Assembly (NCBI GenBank): GCA_907163375.1
Contig: CAJQUW010017003.1
Span: forward strand, 186,001 to 250,000
From: Prostheceraeus crozeri
Taxonomy: Eukaryota; Platyhelminthes; Polycladida; Euryleptidae
Direction of reading: 5' to 3'
Length of the DNA stretch: 64,000 nucleotides
Under the pieces are notes generated by a model. It was not told the origin of the DNA. It saw only the letters and a program-made list of their open reading frames with translations, and did no database searches. This document shows, one piece after another, positions 34,301-41,682 of the stretch. How positions within the stretch are numbered: position 1 is the first letter of the stretch; each line of letters starts with the position of its first letter. Made by a program: the position numbers and the translations under genes.

Positions 34301-34829
34301 AGCAGAAATCTTCAGAAGGAATGTAACAATATTGTCCAATGTATTCTTTGATTCTATATTTCATATTGATACCAGCGCCTCTATGTGATCTTTGTACGAG
34401 TTTCATACCAAAATCTTCGTATTTGATACTACCTGTAAAAATCCATTCACTAGCATCGGATTTCTCTTCTAGATTAAGAAACCATGTTTCAAATGAATTT
34501 TTATTATAAAACGTAGCGTAAAAGTTTTCTATTGTGGTTCCATCTTCTTTGTTTATTACACCCAATAAATTTAAAACTTTCCCATTGCGTAACAGCTCAC
34601 GTATATCATTTACTACATTAGTAAAAAGTTCATTTTCATACGTGATAACGTTCGGATTAAACAGATTCAATAGATCATCACCAAGTCTATCATCAGAGAA
34701 TATGTCAGGAATTGGTGTGCCTTTACTACGTTTACGTCTACGTTCAATTTGTGCATCAAACTCCTCAATTTGTTTCTTTATTAACTCGTCAAGCGTATGC
34801 GTTGATTTGTTACTCATTTTACAATTCAT
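31392..34829 (-). CDS. Polinton protein-primed DNA polymerase B
   Basis: 1,145 residues, open throughout and of usual Polinton length. Exonuclease motifs: TYIWDLETYPDP (residues 317-328), LIAHNSSGFDAYF near 443-455, PYLINDVLSL near 568. Polymerase motifs: A, FDATSLYPSAM (717-727); B, LLMNSLYGKTVQ (871-882); C, HYTDTDSIYI (973-982). The KGYTKTK block follows. These place it in the protein-primed family B polymerases (with adenovirus, phi29 and Polinton enzymes), which replicate the element from a protein primer at the terminal repeats. An alternative start is residue 5 (MSNKSTHTLDEL). The start follows CTTTTAAAAAATATG. Its large N-terminal region (1-310) shows no motif I can name. Confidence 0.95.
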   Translation of the reverse strand: MNCKMSNKSTHTLDELIKKQIEEFDAQIERRRKRSKGTPIPDIFSDDRLGDDLLNLFNPNVITYENELFTNVVNDIRELLRNGKVLNLLGVINKEDGTTIENFYATFYNKNSFETWFLNLEEKSDASEWIFTGSIKYEDFGMKLVQRSHRGAGINMKYRIKEYIGQYCYIPSEDFCFIKCYNALRGFNQEQAKIIIEMFNDFLYKEKATSRTGVMANCKFSQFNKYFGECVQYYSATNRHLNPRGITTPYSHVYYNYFHEGSSIGHYCLINKFHKAEAIREIENNFKPIYKTVTDENLTTLPYKTITKKPIDYGSTYIWDLETYPDPRCATAHPIPYALGTINFNKFMCCLPKQRLEEIDARLLRDMIKIKRSKDEHEIKELKKQISEYNNLTKQELNKLQRCVKIFIRKHDECPIGGNPEDVCPIHQFFKNLGSFNHSKVTLIAHNSSGFDAYFPLKSNFKLTKPPLKTSRGILTASLQNPYTTESVSKYIQRSSRSKQLGVSTKRNIKPSKPLQTIVMKCSYQHVKTSLSKWCENFKNPSNMCKLNYEIGEITHENYLEKEHEWKPYLINDVLSLAFCIYKYNNVMKELVGEDITTNLTSSALTFNGWMKSVQEDNINIHSHTDLWTRNYVRKSVKGGRVSANIRHYESPFCNILPPILQRYFPGCYAEGVLPPGHNNNLIDLMKEYNQLEDKNALCKEIKHKLLDQRNEFLMAFDATSLYPSAMYDEHSEYPKAESARKFRQEEEQAVLNQFNTQSFRPKTGIFTVVFHYPDEMFFQPVPAKDKVKNENNCNQEIIRFRNGMCYDVLTSVDIQEIVRCGRKILSITDGIIYEENYHISPFRKYIEKLFNLRKKYKIEGNTVGDELIKLLMNSLYGKTVQKDITTKYHLWNKNTLRKNFTQEVKDFEKVNDEQFLVKVEMEDDEFLKANIVKDGKTSFMPSHLGSFILSHSTRIMNNFILEINGFKEKHIHYTDTDSIYISNELFNKLDAAGYVGGELCQGKNDYGNGGIIYGLFIAPKIKYCITVDEQGRLSEKKTFKGYTKTKVKVEDFIQFYHGETLTTIVNKPWKRSLETGISIPDKNNNTEEKRFTGKINILKRQAPNANGIMLPYSGEDVQDEIFQRIKKECNIIEYNDSEDWEEEL

Positions 34830-34859
34830 ATTTTTTAAAAGAAAAAATTATGTTTTTAA

Positions 34860-35159
34860 TTACATATACACAGGAATATTTAGTTGATGTAATGTTTCTA
34901 AATCGTAAACTGTTAATCGCTCTTTATTAACCAACCACCATAAATTATTGTATGCTAAAAATACTCTGAAACTTCGTAGACACAGTGGAAAGTCTTTTGT
35001 TTTAGCGTAACTTCTTATACCATGTTTTATTTTATAATCTTGCACGAATTGCATATATTTTCGATGATATTGACTTTTAACTGATTGTTTTGAATTTACA
35101 GGGTTTGTAGGATGACGATAATCTTTTAAAACTGGCACGTGTTCTATTTTGTACTCCAT
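34860..35159 (-). CDS. Polinton small hypothetical protein
   Basis: 99 residues, basic and aromatic-rich (RKYMQFVQDYKIKHGIRSYA, then FRVFLAYNNLWWLVNKERLT). It lies between the polymerase and the membrane-anchored ATPase on the same strand, with TTTTTAAAATATGG at its start as for other genes of the element. No signal peptide or transmembrane segment. Family not recognised. A coding role is supported by spacing (about 30 bp each side) and the leader motif. Confidence 0.65.
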   Translation of the reverse strand: MEYKIEHVPVLKDYRHPTNPVNSKQSVKSQYHRKYMQFVQDYKIKHGIRSYAKTKDFPLCLRSFRVFLAYNNLWWLVNKERLTVYDLETLHQLNIPVYM

Positions 35160-35180
35160 ATTTTAAAAAGAAAAAAAAAT

Positions 35181-36395
35181 TTACATATTATTTAACTCAT
35201 TTAATATTGGTTTTATGTCACTCAATGTACTTTTGGCATCACTGACTAGAGGGTGTACATTTTTTAGTACATCACGGAAATCATTAATGCCTGTTCTAAT
35301 AACATCTAGTGTATCTCTATTCTCTAATCGTTCAGGGGTTTTAATTTTTAACACATTATTCAGATAATGATCGAAATAGAAATAAAATGTTTCGGGTATG
35401 ATTGTTAGTGGTTCAAGTGATTCGTTTTCTAGAAAAATTGTTATTTCTTCTATATTATGTGGCGACAAGTTCTTAGCACTTGCGTAGAGACTAATGTCAA
35501 AATCTGATGCATTACTATAAAAATCATGCTCAGTATCCAATAGTATATTTAGATCGTTATCATGCACTTGCATTTGATTCAAAATAGTATCAACCCGTAT
35601 TATACCGTACTTAACATGTACATATTTAGCTAAGGGTAAAGTTAGTTTATAATTTTTCTTAATATCCTCAAAGAATGCTACATTATTTTGCGTAGTTGTA
35701 TAAAATGTTTCCACGTTTTCTCTAATCTTATTATCCACGTCGCAGGCTTTATGAGCTAATACTACAATTTGTATATGATGGTGACGGCCTTTTGTAAATA
35801 TTTCTGATATGTTCTTTTGATTCACTAAACTAGCTACATCATCTAACACTAGTAAAGACTTTTGCTCGTATGTTCCAGCAAAAGTACGCATATCTTCTAA
35901 CATACATAAATCTTTTTCGTTATAAACATTTGAGTATCCTTGCCATTCATCTCTCTGTAGACAAAACACATGTACATTTGTTTCATGAGGATAATGTTGT
36001 TTTATATACTTTCTAAGAAACGTAGTCTTTCCACTCGCTGTCTTGCCATATACGATAAAATGTAAGTTCTCTTGTGCAGCACGTCCTTTAGGTTTCTCGT
36101 CGTCATGAGTAACTGGTCTCCAGCCTTTAAAGGTTTTTATTTGTTCTTTATAAAATGCAACCTTCGTTTGTTCTGCTGTTTGTAAGAACCCTAACCAATT
36201 TATAAAACAATAAATAAGATAAATAAGAACACATATAATAATAATTTTCACACAATGAAATTTTAGAAACCCAAAGAAACGACCGAGATCTGAATTTTCT
36301 GAAAATAAAGATTGCGCTTCATTACGTTGATTGTGATGATTGACGATCGTGGGATGACGACTTGGAATTTCGGTATACGGATTTTCTATATTCAT
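35181..36395 (-). CDS. Polinton membrane-anchored P-loop ATPase
   Basis: I choose the start at 36,395 (MNIENPYTEIPSRHP; 404 residues), preceded by AGTAAAAAAATG; the frame is open further upstream, to 36,479. A single transmembrane segment (IIIICVLIYLIYCFINWLGF) lies near residues 48-67. Then come Walker A (IVYGKTASGKTTFLRKYI), Walker B (SLLVLDDVASLV) and FTKGRHHHIQIVVLAHKA, the same arrangement as in A32-like packaging ATPases and in the ATPase locus at 30,611-31,387. The long C-terminal region (residues 230-404) has no motif I recognise. A membrane-tethered second ATPase of this fold is unusual. Possible roles are packaging, a virion-membrane function or DNA translocation; none is shown. Confidence 0.75.
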   Translation of the reverse strand: MNIENPYTEIPSRHPTIVNHHNQRNEAQSLFSENSDLGRFFGFLKFHCVKIIIICVLIYLIYCFINWLGFLQTAEQTKVAFYKEQIKTFKGWRPVTHDDEKPKGRAAQENLHFIVYGKTASGKTTFLRKYIKQHYPHETNVHVFCLQRDEWQGYSNVYNEKDLCMLEDMRTFAGTYEQKSLLVLDDVASLVNQKNISEIFTKGRHHHIQIVVLAHKACDVDNKIRENVETFYTTTQNNVAFFEDIKKNYKLTLPLAKYVHVKYGIIRVDTILNQMQVHDNDLNILLDTEHDFYSNASDFDISLYASAKNLSPHNIEEITIFLENESLEPLTIIPETFYFYFDHYLNNVLKIKTPERLENRDTLDVIRTGINDFRDVLKNVHPLVSDAKSTLSDIKPILNELNNM

Positions 36396-36419
36396 TTTTT
36401 TACTATTTTTTATATGAGA

Positions 36420-36626
36420 AAAAATGCATCGGGCTCGACTAGTCCGACACTCACTTGAGCTGCCGTAATAGTCCGACACTCCTTTGAGTGTTTATGCCTC
36501 TGTAGGACTTCCGGACTACTACGGACTATTGAGTCCGGGGCCCAAAAGACGGTAAAACACTCAAAAGAGCGCCGGACTATTACGGAAGCTCAAGTGAGTA
36601 TCGGACTACTACAGATATAAAATTAA
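36420..36626. repeat. Long hairpin with AGTCCG repeats
   Basis: The left arm (about 36,439-36,492: AGTCCGACACTCACTTGAGC, CCGTAATAGTCCG, ACTCCTTTGAGTGTTT) pairs with the right arm (about 36,552-36,609: AAACACTCAAAAGAGCGCCG, ATTACGGAAGCTCAAGTGAG, ATCGGACT). Between them are more AGTCCG/CGGACT words. It occupies the gap between the ATPase start and the end of the zinc-finger gene. Function unknown; candidates are a regulatory, packaging or replication signal, or a small foldback insertion. Confidence 0.7.
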
Positions 36627-36998
36627 TCAAATTACACAAATTGCTGCATGTCGTGAGAAGTTTCTCTCCAACAGAACTTTATTACACTTGTTACATCTCA
36701 CTTGTGTTTTTAAACATTCTTTACACCGGTATTTACTATCATAAAATTCTGTTTTGGGCTTAACTATTTGACAATTAGTGCATTTTCGTGTACTAATAGC
36801 ACATGAATTAGAATGATTCAAGAAACCTTGACTAGTAAAAAACTTATTACAATTCGAACATTGTCTATCTTTTACTTTTGGTTGTGGTGGTGATTGACAT
36901 GTTTTTTGGTGACGCGCAAAGTTCTTACATGTTACACTTTTTCCACAATCACTACATGTTCTCATATGTTTATTTAATGATGAATTGTTGGTTAACAT
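36627..36998 (-). CDS. Polinton multi-zinc-finger protein
   Basis: I take the start at 36,998 (MLTNNSSLNKHMRTCSDCGK; 123 residues), preceded by GCTAAAAATATG; an in-frame ATG further upstream (37,067) would run into the divergent gene. The product is almost entirely short metal-binding units: CSDCGKSVTCKNFARHQKTC, CSNCNKFFTSQGFLNHSNSC, CTNCQIVKPKTEFYDSKYRC followed by KEC, and CNKCNKVLLERNFSRHAAIC. Three are CxxC...HxxxC fingers and one is an all-cysteine ribbon. Likely a nucleic-acid-binding regulator. It shares a 32-bp start-to-start region with the divergent coiled-coil gene, so both could be driven from one bidirectional promoter. Confidence 0.8.
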   Translation of the reverse strand: MLTNNSSLNKHMRTCSDCGKSVTCKNFARHQKTCQSPPQPKVKDRQCSNCNKFFTSQGFLNHSNSCAISTRKCTNCQIVKPKTEFYDSKYRCKECLKTQVRCNKCNKVLLERNFSRHAAICVI

Positions 36999-37030
36999 AT
37001 TTTTAGCAGAAAAAAATAATCTAGAAAAAA

Positions 37031-37846
37031 ATGATGTTAACAAATGTTGGCGGGTGTGCTTACACACCGAATAATCAAGAATCAGAAATAGAACTAGACA
37101 ACTATATCATGAAAACTGGAGACATTTTAACAGGTCCGTTACATCTTTCTATTCTTCCACAACAAAGTACTGAGTTAGCAAATAAAGAATATGTTGATAA
37201 ACAGTTCGATAGAATTGTGTCACTGCTCTCTCCACTAACGAAAGAAACCAAGCTTCTAAAGCAGAATGATGAAAGACTGCAAGAAAAGCTAACAGACCTA
37301 AGTAGCAAACATGGAAATCTAGAAGCAGATATAGTAAAACTTCATAAAAAAATAACAGAACATTCAAAACTTGTGATCCTGTTATCACTAAATTTAAAGT
37401 CTGCCATTGCAAAGAATACAAAACAAAATATACAACTGAAAGAAGAGTTAGAAAAAGTAAGCGAAAAGAATCGGAAATTATTACAGCACTTACAACAGCT
37501 GCAATCCACATTCCAAAAAAGTGTTGGTGAATTAAGTAGCCGTATCACACAACAAGTAAAGCAAATGAACAGAATGATAAATGAAGTTAAAGCCCTTAAA
37601 CAAAAGGTTAGTGAATTGAAGACCCTTAAAACGAATTTAGATAAAGGAAATAAGGAACAGTTGAATGCTATTAAAGTTCAATTGGCCGCTCTTAAAACAG
37701 AAGTAAAGAAAAGTGAGAAAAAAATAGAAGTAAATGAAAAAGAAATTAAAGTACATCACACGCTGCTTGACGCAATAGATAAAGTGCAACAGGCAATTAA
37801 TAAAGTTACCGCGAAGTTGTTGTCCATTCACAAACGTAAATCTTAA
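37031..37846 (+). CDS. Polinton coiled-coil fibre-like protein
   Basis: 271 residues after AGAAAAAAATG. The N-terminal residues 23-57 read DNYIMKTGDILTGPLHL, then PQQSTELANKEYVDKQ. This closely follows the 'm.GdL.gplhl...P....dlanKkYVD' repeat of phage tail-fibre and other trimeric fibre proteins, where it forms a triple-stranded beta structure before a coiled coil. Residues 60-270 are continuous heptad-type coiled coil (KLLKQNDERLQEKLTDLSSK, ELEKVSEKNRKLLQHLQQLQ). No transmembrane segment; the C-terminus is basic (SIHKRKS). By analogy I infer a trimeric virion spike or fibre. Alternative: a structural scaffold. It stands next to the putative virion membrane protein and the capsid gene. Confidence 0.7.
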   Translation: MMLTNVGGCAYTPNNQESEIELDNYIMKTGDILTGPLHLSILPQQSTELANKEYVDKQFDRIVSLLSPLTKETKLLKQNDERLQEKLTDLSSKHGNLEADIVKLHKKITEHSKLVILLSLNLKSAIAKNTKQNIQLKEELEKVSEKNRKLLQHLQQLQSTFQKSVGELSSRITQQVKQMNRMINEVKALKQKVSELKTLKTNLDKGNKEQLNAIKVQLAALKTEVKKSEKKIEVNEKEIKVHHTLLDAIDKVQQAINKVTAKLLSIHKRKS

Positions 37847-37892
37847 TAGAATTTAGCCGATCGGTCCAAAAGTCAAATTTAAGCTTAAAAAA

Positions 37893-38363
37893 ATGCCTAT
37901 AATTTATAAACACAATCTTAAACATTTTGCTTCAAATAATAAAATTGCTCATGAACCATCTCTGAATCCTGTGTACCATTATGATAGTGTAGAAACTGTT
38001 GGAACACAAAACTTCCTAGGCACTGCAGCTGCCGTCCAAACAGAAGGAGCTGGCATCTTTTCTGGTATCGGTAGTATCGTTAACTTGATTAAAAATAATA
38101 AAGATTTGATTTCATCTGCTGCTAAAGGAGCAGCTGCTATAGGAAGTACGGCTAGTGCAATATCGAATGCTGTTAAGTCACAAAACGAATTAAAGCAACT
38201 AGAAGCTATTCGCAAACTTAGGAATGATGCAAAAGAAATGCAAAAAGACAAAAAGCTCTCAGAGGAAACAAAAAACAAAATTGCTAAATTAGCGAAGATG
38301 GAAAGTAAACATGATGAAAAAACAATTGAAGAAATGAGAGGAAATGGATTAGCAAAATTCTAG
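37893..38363 (+). CDS. Polinton small virion-like protein with glycine/alanine core
   Basis: 156 residues after AGCTTAAAAAAATG. It has an N-terminal extended region (residues 1-50), then a Gly/Ala-rich amphipathic segment (GAGIFSGIGSIVNLIKNNKD, GAAAIGSTASAISNAV) and a lysine-rich charged helix. The C-terminal MRGNGLAKF fits the adenovirus protease consensus (M/I/L)xGx-G, and the element encodes that protease type at 41,679-42,104. Size, composition and position just before the capsid locus resemble adenovirus pVI/pX-like membrane-active or core proteins; this is inference, not homology I can demonstrate. Confidence 0.6.
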   Translation: MPIIYKHNLKHFASNNKIAHEPSLNPVYHYDSVETVGTQNFLGTAAAVQTEGAGIFSGIGSIVNLIKNNKDLISSAAKGAAAIGSTASAISNAVKSQNELKQLEAIRKLRNDAKEMQKDKKLSEETKNKIAKLAKMESKHDEKTIEEMRGNGLAKF

Positions 38364-38436
38364 CAAAATTCTAGTAGAACCTTGTTCAGAGGTTTTAGCC
38401 GAGTATCAAACTGATTTTTTCTAATAAAAAAATATA

Positions 38437-39773
38437 ATGTCAACTTTTATCGAAAGCAAATTTAGATTAGATGATCCCCCGTTCATTACTTACAATCAAA
38501 AAAAGAATGACTATATAAGAATTGCTATGAACCCCGGTTCTTCCAGTAGAGTAAATACTGGAGGTGATTTAATTTTTGAAGTTGACAATCAACAAAGTTA
38601 TTTATATTTACCCGATTCATTTTTACACTGTGAATATTCTCTATATTCTGATGCTGATTTTACAACACCATTACCTGCTACGGATAATATTACATTAGAA
38701 AACAATTTCTTCCCAAGATTATTCACACAAATGCGTTTAGATGTTGCAACACAAAATATAGAAACCATAAGTGATTCACCTGGCATTATTGATTCAATGC
38801 TTCGATTTGTAACAATAGGTGAAAATACTAAAATGCAGGAAATCGAAGGATGGTTACCTGATAACCATACCGGCATACTTAAAGATGATTTAACTCACAC
38901 TGGAATAGATACAGCAGGAATTGCGAAAGATGTAGAAAACATAGTGAAACAGTTAAACAGTACACAAAATAGCTCATACCAGAAAAGACGCAATTTTAAT
39001 AATAAAAGTAAAGAAACTGTTAATTGGTCATTGTCTCCATTATTCGGGTATTTAGATTACACTAAAATATCATATCACTTAAAAAATTTAAACTCATAGT
39101 TCATCGCACTGTAAATAATCAATCAATATTTTATGGAAAGGCTGGGAAGAAAGCATACCTAAAAATTGATAGACTTGAATGGTGGATTAAGCACATTACT
39201 CCTAGTTTAGAGGTTGAATTAACTATTACGAAACGATTAGATACTAATAAACCAATTCCAGTAAGTTTTATGAAGCGTACCGCGAGCTCTGTCACTTTTA
39301 CTGAACAAAGATTTAACTGGCATTTCACAAGGACATCAAATACTCCAAGATATTTTTTGCTCACTTTTCAAAAGAATGAAACGCCTAGTTTTGATAAGAA
39401 CAATAATCTTTTCCATATTAATTCAATTCGAAGTTTACAAATTTCATTAAATCAAACACGTTATCCTATTGATCCATTGAGATTTGATAACGCAAATAAT
39501 CAATTCATGGAAGGATATGACGCTTATAGAAATTGGTGCCGAGAATTTGGAGTTGAAGCACAATTAAATCGTGTAGATTGGAAGAATTTATATCCTGTTT
39601 TCTGTTTTGATTTAAGTGCACAATCTGAAGATATTATCAAGACCGGTTGTGATGTGACAATTAATATTGAAAAGGCAAATTCCACAACATCATTGATGGC
39701 TTATGGTTTATTGCTAGAAGACACCGAATATTCTATTGAAATTCTTAATGGAAAGATGGTTAGGATTGGTTAG
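38437..39773 (+). pseudogene. Polinton major capsid protein locus
   Basis: Starts after AATAAAAAAATATAATG with MSTFIESKFRLDDPPFITY, followed by PGSSSRVNTGGDLIFEVDN, SYLYLPDSFLHCEYSLYSD and FFPRLFTQMRLDVATQNIET. Downstream are DPLRFDNANNQFMEGYDAYR, NLYPVFCFDLSAQSEDIIKT and the final TSLMAYGLLLEDTEYSIEI. These match the double-jelly-roll major capsid protein of Polintons (PY): an N-terminal 'yl.lpdsfL.i...' strand pair, a long central loop and a terminal 'fDlsaq...i....dv.i.' jelly roll. The locus looks interrupted (about one break) and is treated as fossil. Position between small virion proteins is typical. Confidence 0.8.
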
Positions 39774-39915
39774 AAAAACCCAAGACTTCGTCGATAGGCT
39801 AAAGCCAGAGGAGCTTCGCTCCGATCGGTTAGTAACCTTAGGACCTTTAGTCCGATAGGCTAAAGCCTCTGAACAAAAAGTGATAGGCTAAACCAAAGAC
39901 TATAAATTTTTTATT
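39774..39915 (+). repeat. Intergenic GATAGGCTAAAG repeats and small hairpins
   Basis: GATAGGCTAAA occurs three times (near 39,793, 39,855 and 39,881), with GGAGCTTCGCTCCGATCGG and GGACCTTTAGTCC hairpins between. Related words (TAGCCGATCGGTCC near 37,856; AGAGGTTTTAGCCGAG near 38,388) follow the two upstream genes. Possible transcript-end or processing signals, but this is inference. Confidence 0.5.
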
Positions 39916-39920
39916 AAAAA

Positions 39921-40394
39921 ATGGCGCAAGTGAATAATAAAACGGTTGAATTAAAACTACGTAACATCATTGACAAAAATACCCCTAAAACTATTACGAT
40001 TAACAAAAGGAAGTATTACATAAGTAAACCAATGATAGAGAATATCAAATTACAAGAAGAAAAGAATGGTGGAATTCTCCCATTAATTCCGCTAATCATA
40101 GGTGGTATAGCAGCAGCAGGAAGTGTTGCAGGTGGGACAGCTGGTATTGTCCAGGCAGTAAATAAAAATAAAGCAGAGAAGGCAGCATTAGAAGAGCAAA
40201 AACGTCATAATAGGGAGTTGGAGAAAGCTGCTAGAGGTGAGGGAATAGTAGATAATTTCATTAGCAAATTAAATTTAGTTGATGAAGGGAAACGAGTTCT
40301 TAAAAATGTCCTACACAATATTGATGATTTGATTCAAATAAAAGAAACAAAAGACGGATCTGGCATATATCTAAATCCTAGTATGGTGCGATAA
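39921..40394 (+). CDS. Polinton small membrane-active protein
   Basis: 157 residues after TTATTAAAAAATG. The N-terminus is lysine-rich (TITINKRKYYISKPMIENIK). The middle is a hydrophobic glycine-rich hairpin-like segment (GGILPLIPLIIGGIAAAGSV, residues about 54-73) continuing AGGTAGIVQAV. Then a charged helix (KAALEEQKRHNRELEKAARG) and a C-terminal amphipathic part follow. The pattern of a Pro/Gly-containing hydrophobic segment after a basic leader recurs in small Polinton and adintovirus virion proteins proposed to resemble adenovirus pVI or membrane-lytic peptides. No direct homology shown. It is followed after 16 bp by the PLA2-integrase gene. Confidence 0.6.
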   Translation: MAQVNNKTVELKLRNIIDKNTPKTITINKRKYYISKPMIENIKLQEEKNGGILPLIPLIIGGIAAAGSVAGGTAGIVQAVNKNKAEKAALEEQKRHNRELEKAARGEGIVDNFISKLNLVDEGKRVLKNVLHNIDDLIQIKETKDGSGIYLNPSMVR

Positions 40395-40410
40395 GATTTA
40401 ATCTTTAAAA

Positions 40411-41682
40411 ATGAATTTGAATAACTTAAGGATTTCAAATCTAGATCTAATGGATTATCTCTTAAAAGGTGACAAGAACAAAGTTCCACACCACACCGGA
40501 GGTGATATACAAAAAGCATTAGAAAACTTTCCTGGTTTTATTTGGGCAAAGTATAAAGGTGAAAAACATATTCCAAATCATAATTTTACTGGCCCCGGCA
40601 CAAGATTAGATTTAAGATTAAACGATGATGACACGCCTAGAGAAAATAGTAAACCAATAAATAGAGTAGACGCCGCCGCTTATAAACATGATTTAGCTTA
40701 TCGAAATCATGACCTAAGTTCTCGACATGAAGCAGATAAGAAAATGATACAAGAATTAGATAGTATTCAGAATCCTTCCTTTAGAGAAAGAATTGAAAGA
40801 ATGTTTGTTAAGAAAGCTTTACAAGCAAAAATGCTTTTTGGGCAGGGGATAGATGAAACGGCAGCAAAGCTGTCTGAGAGCAACGCTCGAACCTACGCGT
40901 CCGAAATTCACAAGGAATACAGAAAGCCGAAATATCTATTGAAGGTAAAAGTATTTAATAAAGATGATATTTGGAGTGCAGATCTAATTAATATGCCTAA
41001 TGAAAGAGGGTTTAAGTACGCATTGACCGTTATAGATTTATATACACGATATGCTTGGGTAAAGCCTTTAAAAAACAAAAGTGGTCTGTCAGTTAAATAT
41101 GCGTTTGAAGAAATCTTTAAAGAAAGTTTTAGAAAGCCAAAAAAGCTATTCGTTGATAAAGGGTCGGAATTTTATAACCGAAATGTAAAGCCACTATTTG
41201 AAACTGTTTATTCAACTGAAAATGCAGGAAAGGCTGTAGTAATAGAGCGCTTTAATAGAACGCTAAAAGGTAAGATCTTTAAGAAATTTACTGAGCAAAG
41301 AAATCAGAAATGGTTGAAGATATTACCAGGAGTTGTAGAAGAGTATAACAATAAGATTCATTCAGGTATTGAAGAAACTCCAAAGAATGCTTCTGACGAC
41401 CCTGATTTAATACGAAAGAAAATATTCGAAAATAATTATTCGAATGAGAGTAATCCGAATTTACAGAAACGTAAGCCGAAATTTAAAATTGGAGATAGGG
41501 TACGAATATTTAAATACAAGAATAAATTTGAAAAAGGCTTTGTTGGCTATTGGACTAAAGAGATATTTGAAGTTACTAAAATAAATCAAACTTATCCGTT
41601 TACTTATGAAATTATAGATTTAGATAATGAGGATATCAAAGGTAGATTCTATGAAAACGAATTACAGAAAACCGAGCTTTAA
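40411..41682 (+). CDS. Polinton phospholipase A2-like domain fused to integrase
   Basis: One 423-codon frame after ATCTTTAAAAATG holds two domains. Residues 40-120 resemble the parvovirus-type phospholipase A2: calcium loop TGPGTRLDLRL (GPG at 61-63), then NRVDAAAYKHDLAYRNHD with the catalytic His93-Asp94 pair, and HEADKKMIQEL. Residues 165-345 are a retroviral-type integrase: IWSADLINM (D191), KYALTVIDLYTRYAW, LFVDKGSEFYNRN (D249) and VVIERFNRTLKGKIF (E279), with a C-terminal SH3/chromo-like region (KFKIGDRVRIFKYKN). Residues 141-146 (MLFGQG) fit the adenovirus protease consensus, cleavable between the domains. PLA2 and integrase are normally separate Polinton genes. The stop overlaps the convergent protease stop by 4 bp. 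Confidence 0.85.
   Translation: MNLNNLRISNLDLMDYLLKGDKNKVPHHTGGDIQKALENFPGFIWAKYKGEKHIPNHNFTGPGTRLDLRLNDDDTPRENSKPINRVDAAAYKHDLAYRNHDLSSRHEADKKMIQELDSIQNPSFRERIERMFVKKALQAKMLFGQGIDETAAKLSESNARTYASEIHKEYRKPKYLLKVKVFNKDDIWSADLINMPNERGFKYALTVIDLYTRYAWVKPLKNKSGLSVKYAFEEIFKESFRKPKKLFVDKGSEFYNRNVKPLFETVYSTENAGKAVVIERFNRTLKGKIFKKFTEQRNQKWLKILPGVVEEYNNKIHSGIEETPKNASDDPDLIRKKIFENNYSNESNPNLQKRKPKFKIGDRVRIFKYKNKFEKGFVGYWTKEIFEVTKINQTYPFTYEIIDLDNEDIKGRFYENELQKTEL

Noticed and set aside
40411-41682. LTR retrotransposon or retrovirus suggested by the integrase motifs
   Set aside because: No LTRs, no RT or gag beside it; the integrase lies within Polinton terminal repeats with polymerase B and capsid genes.
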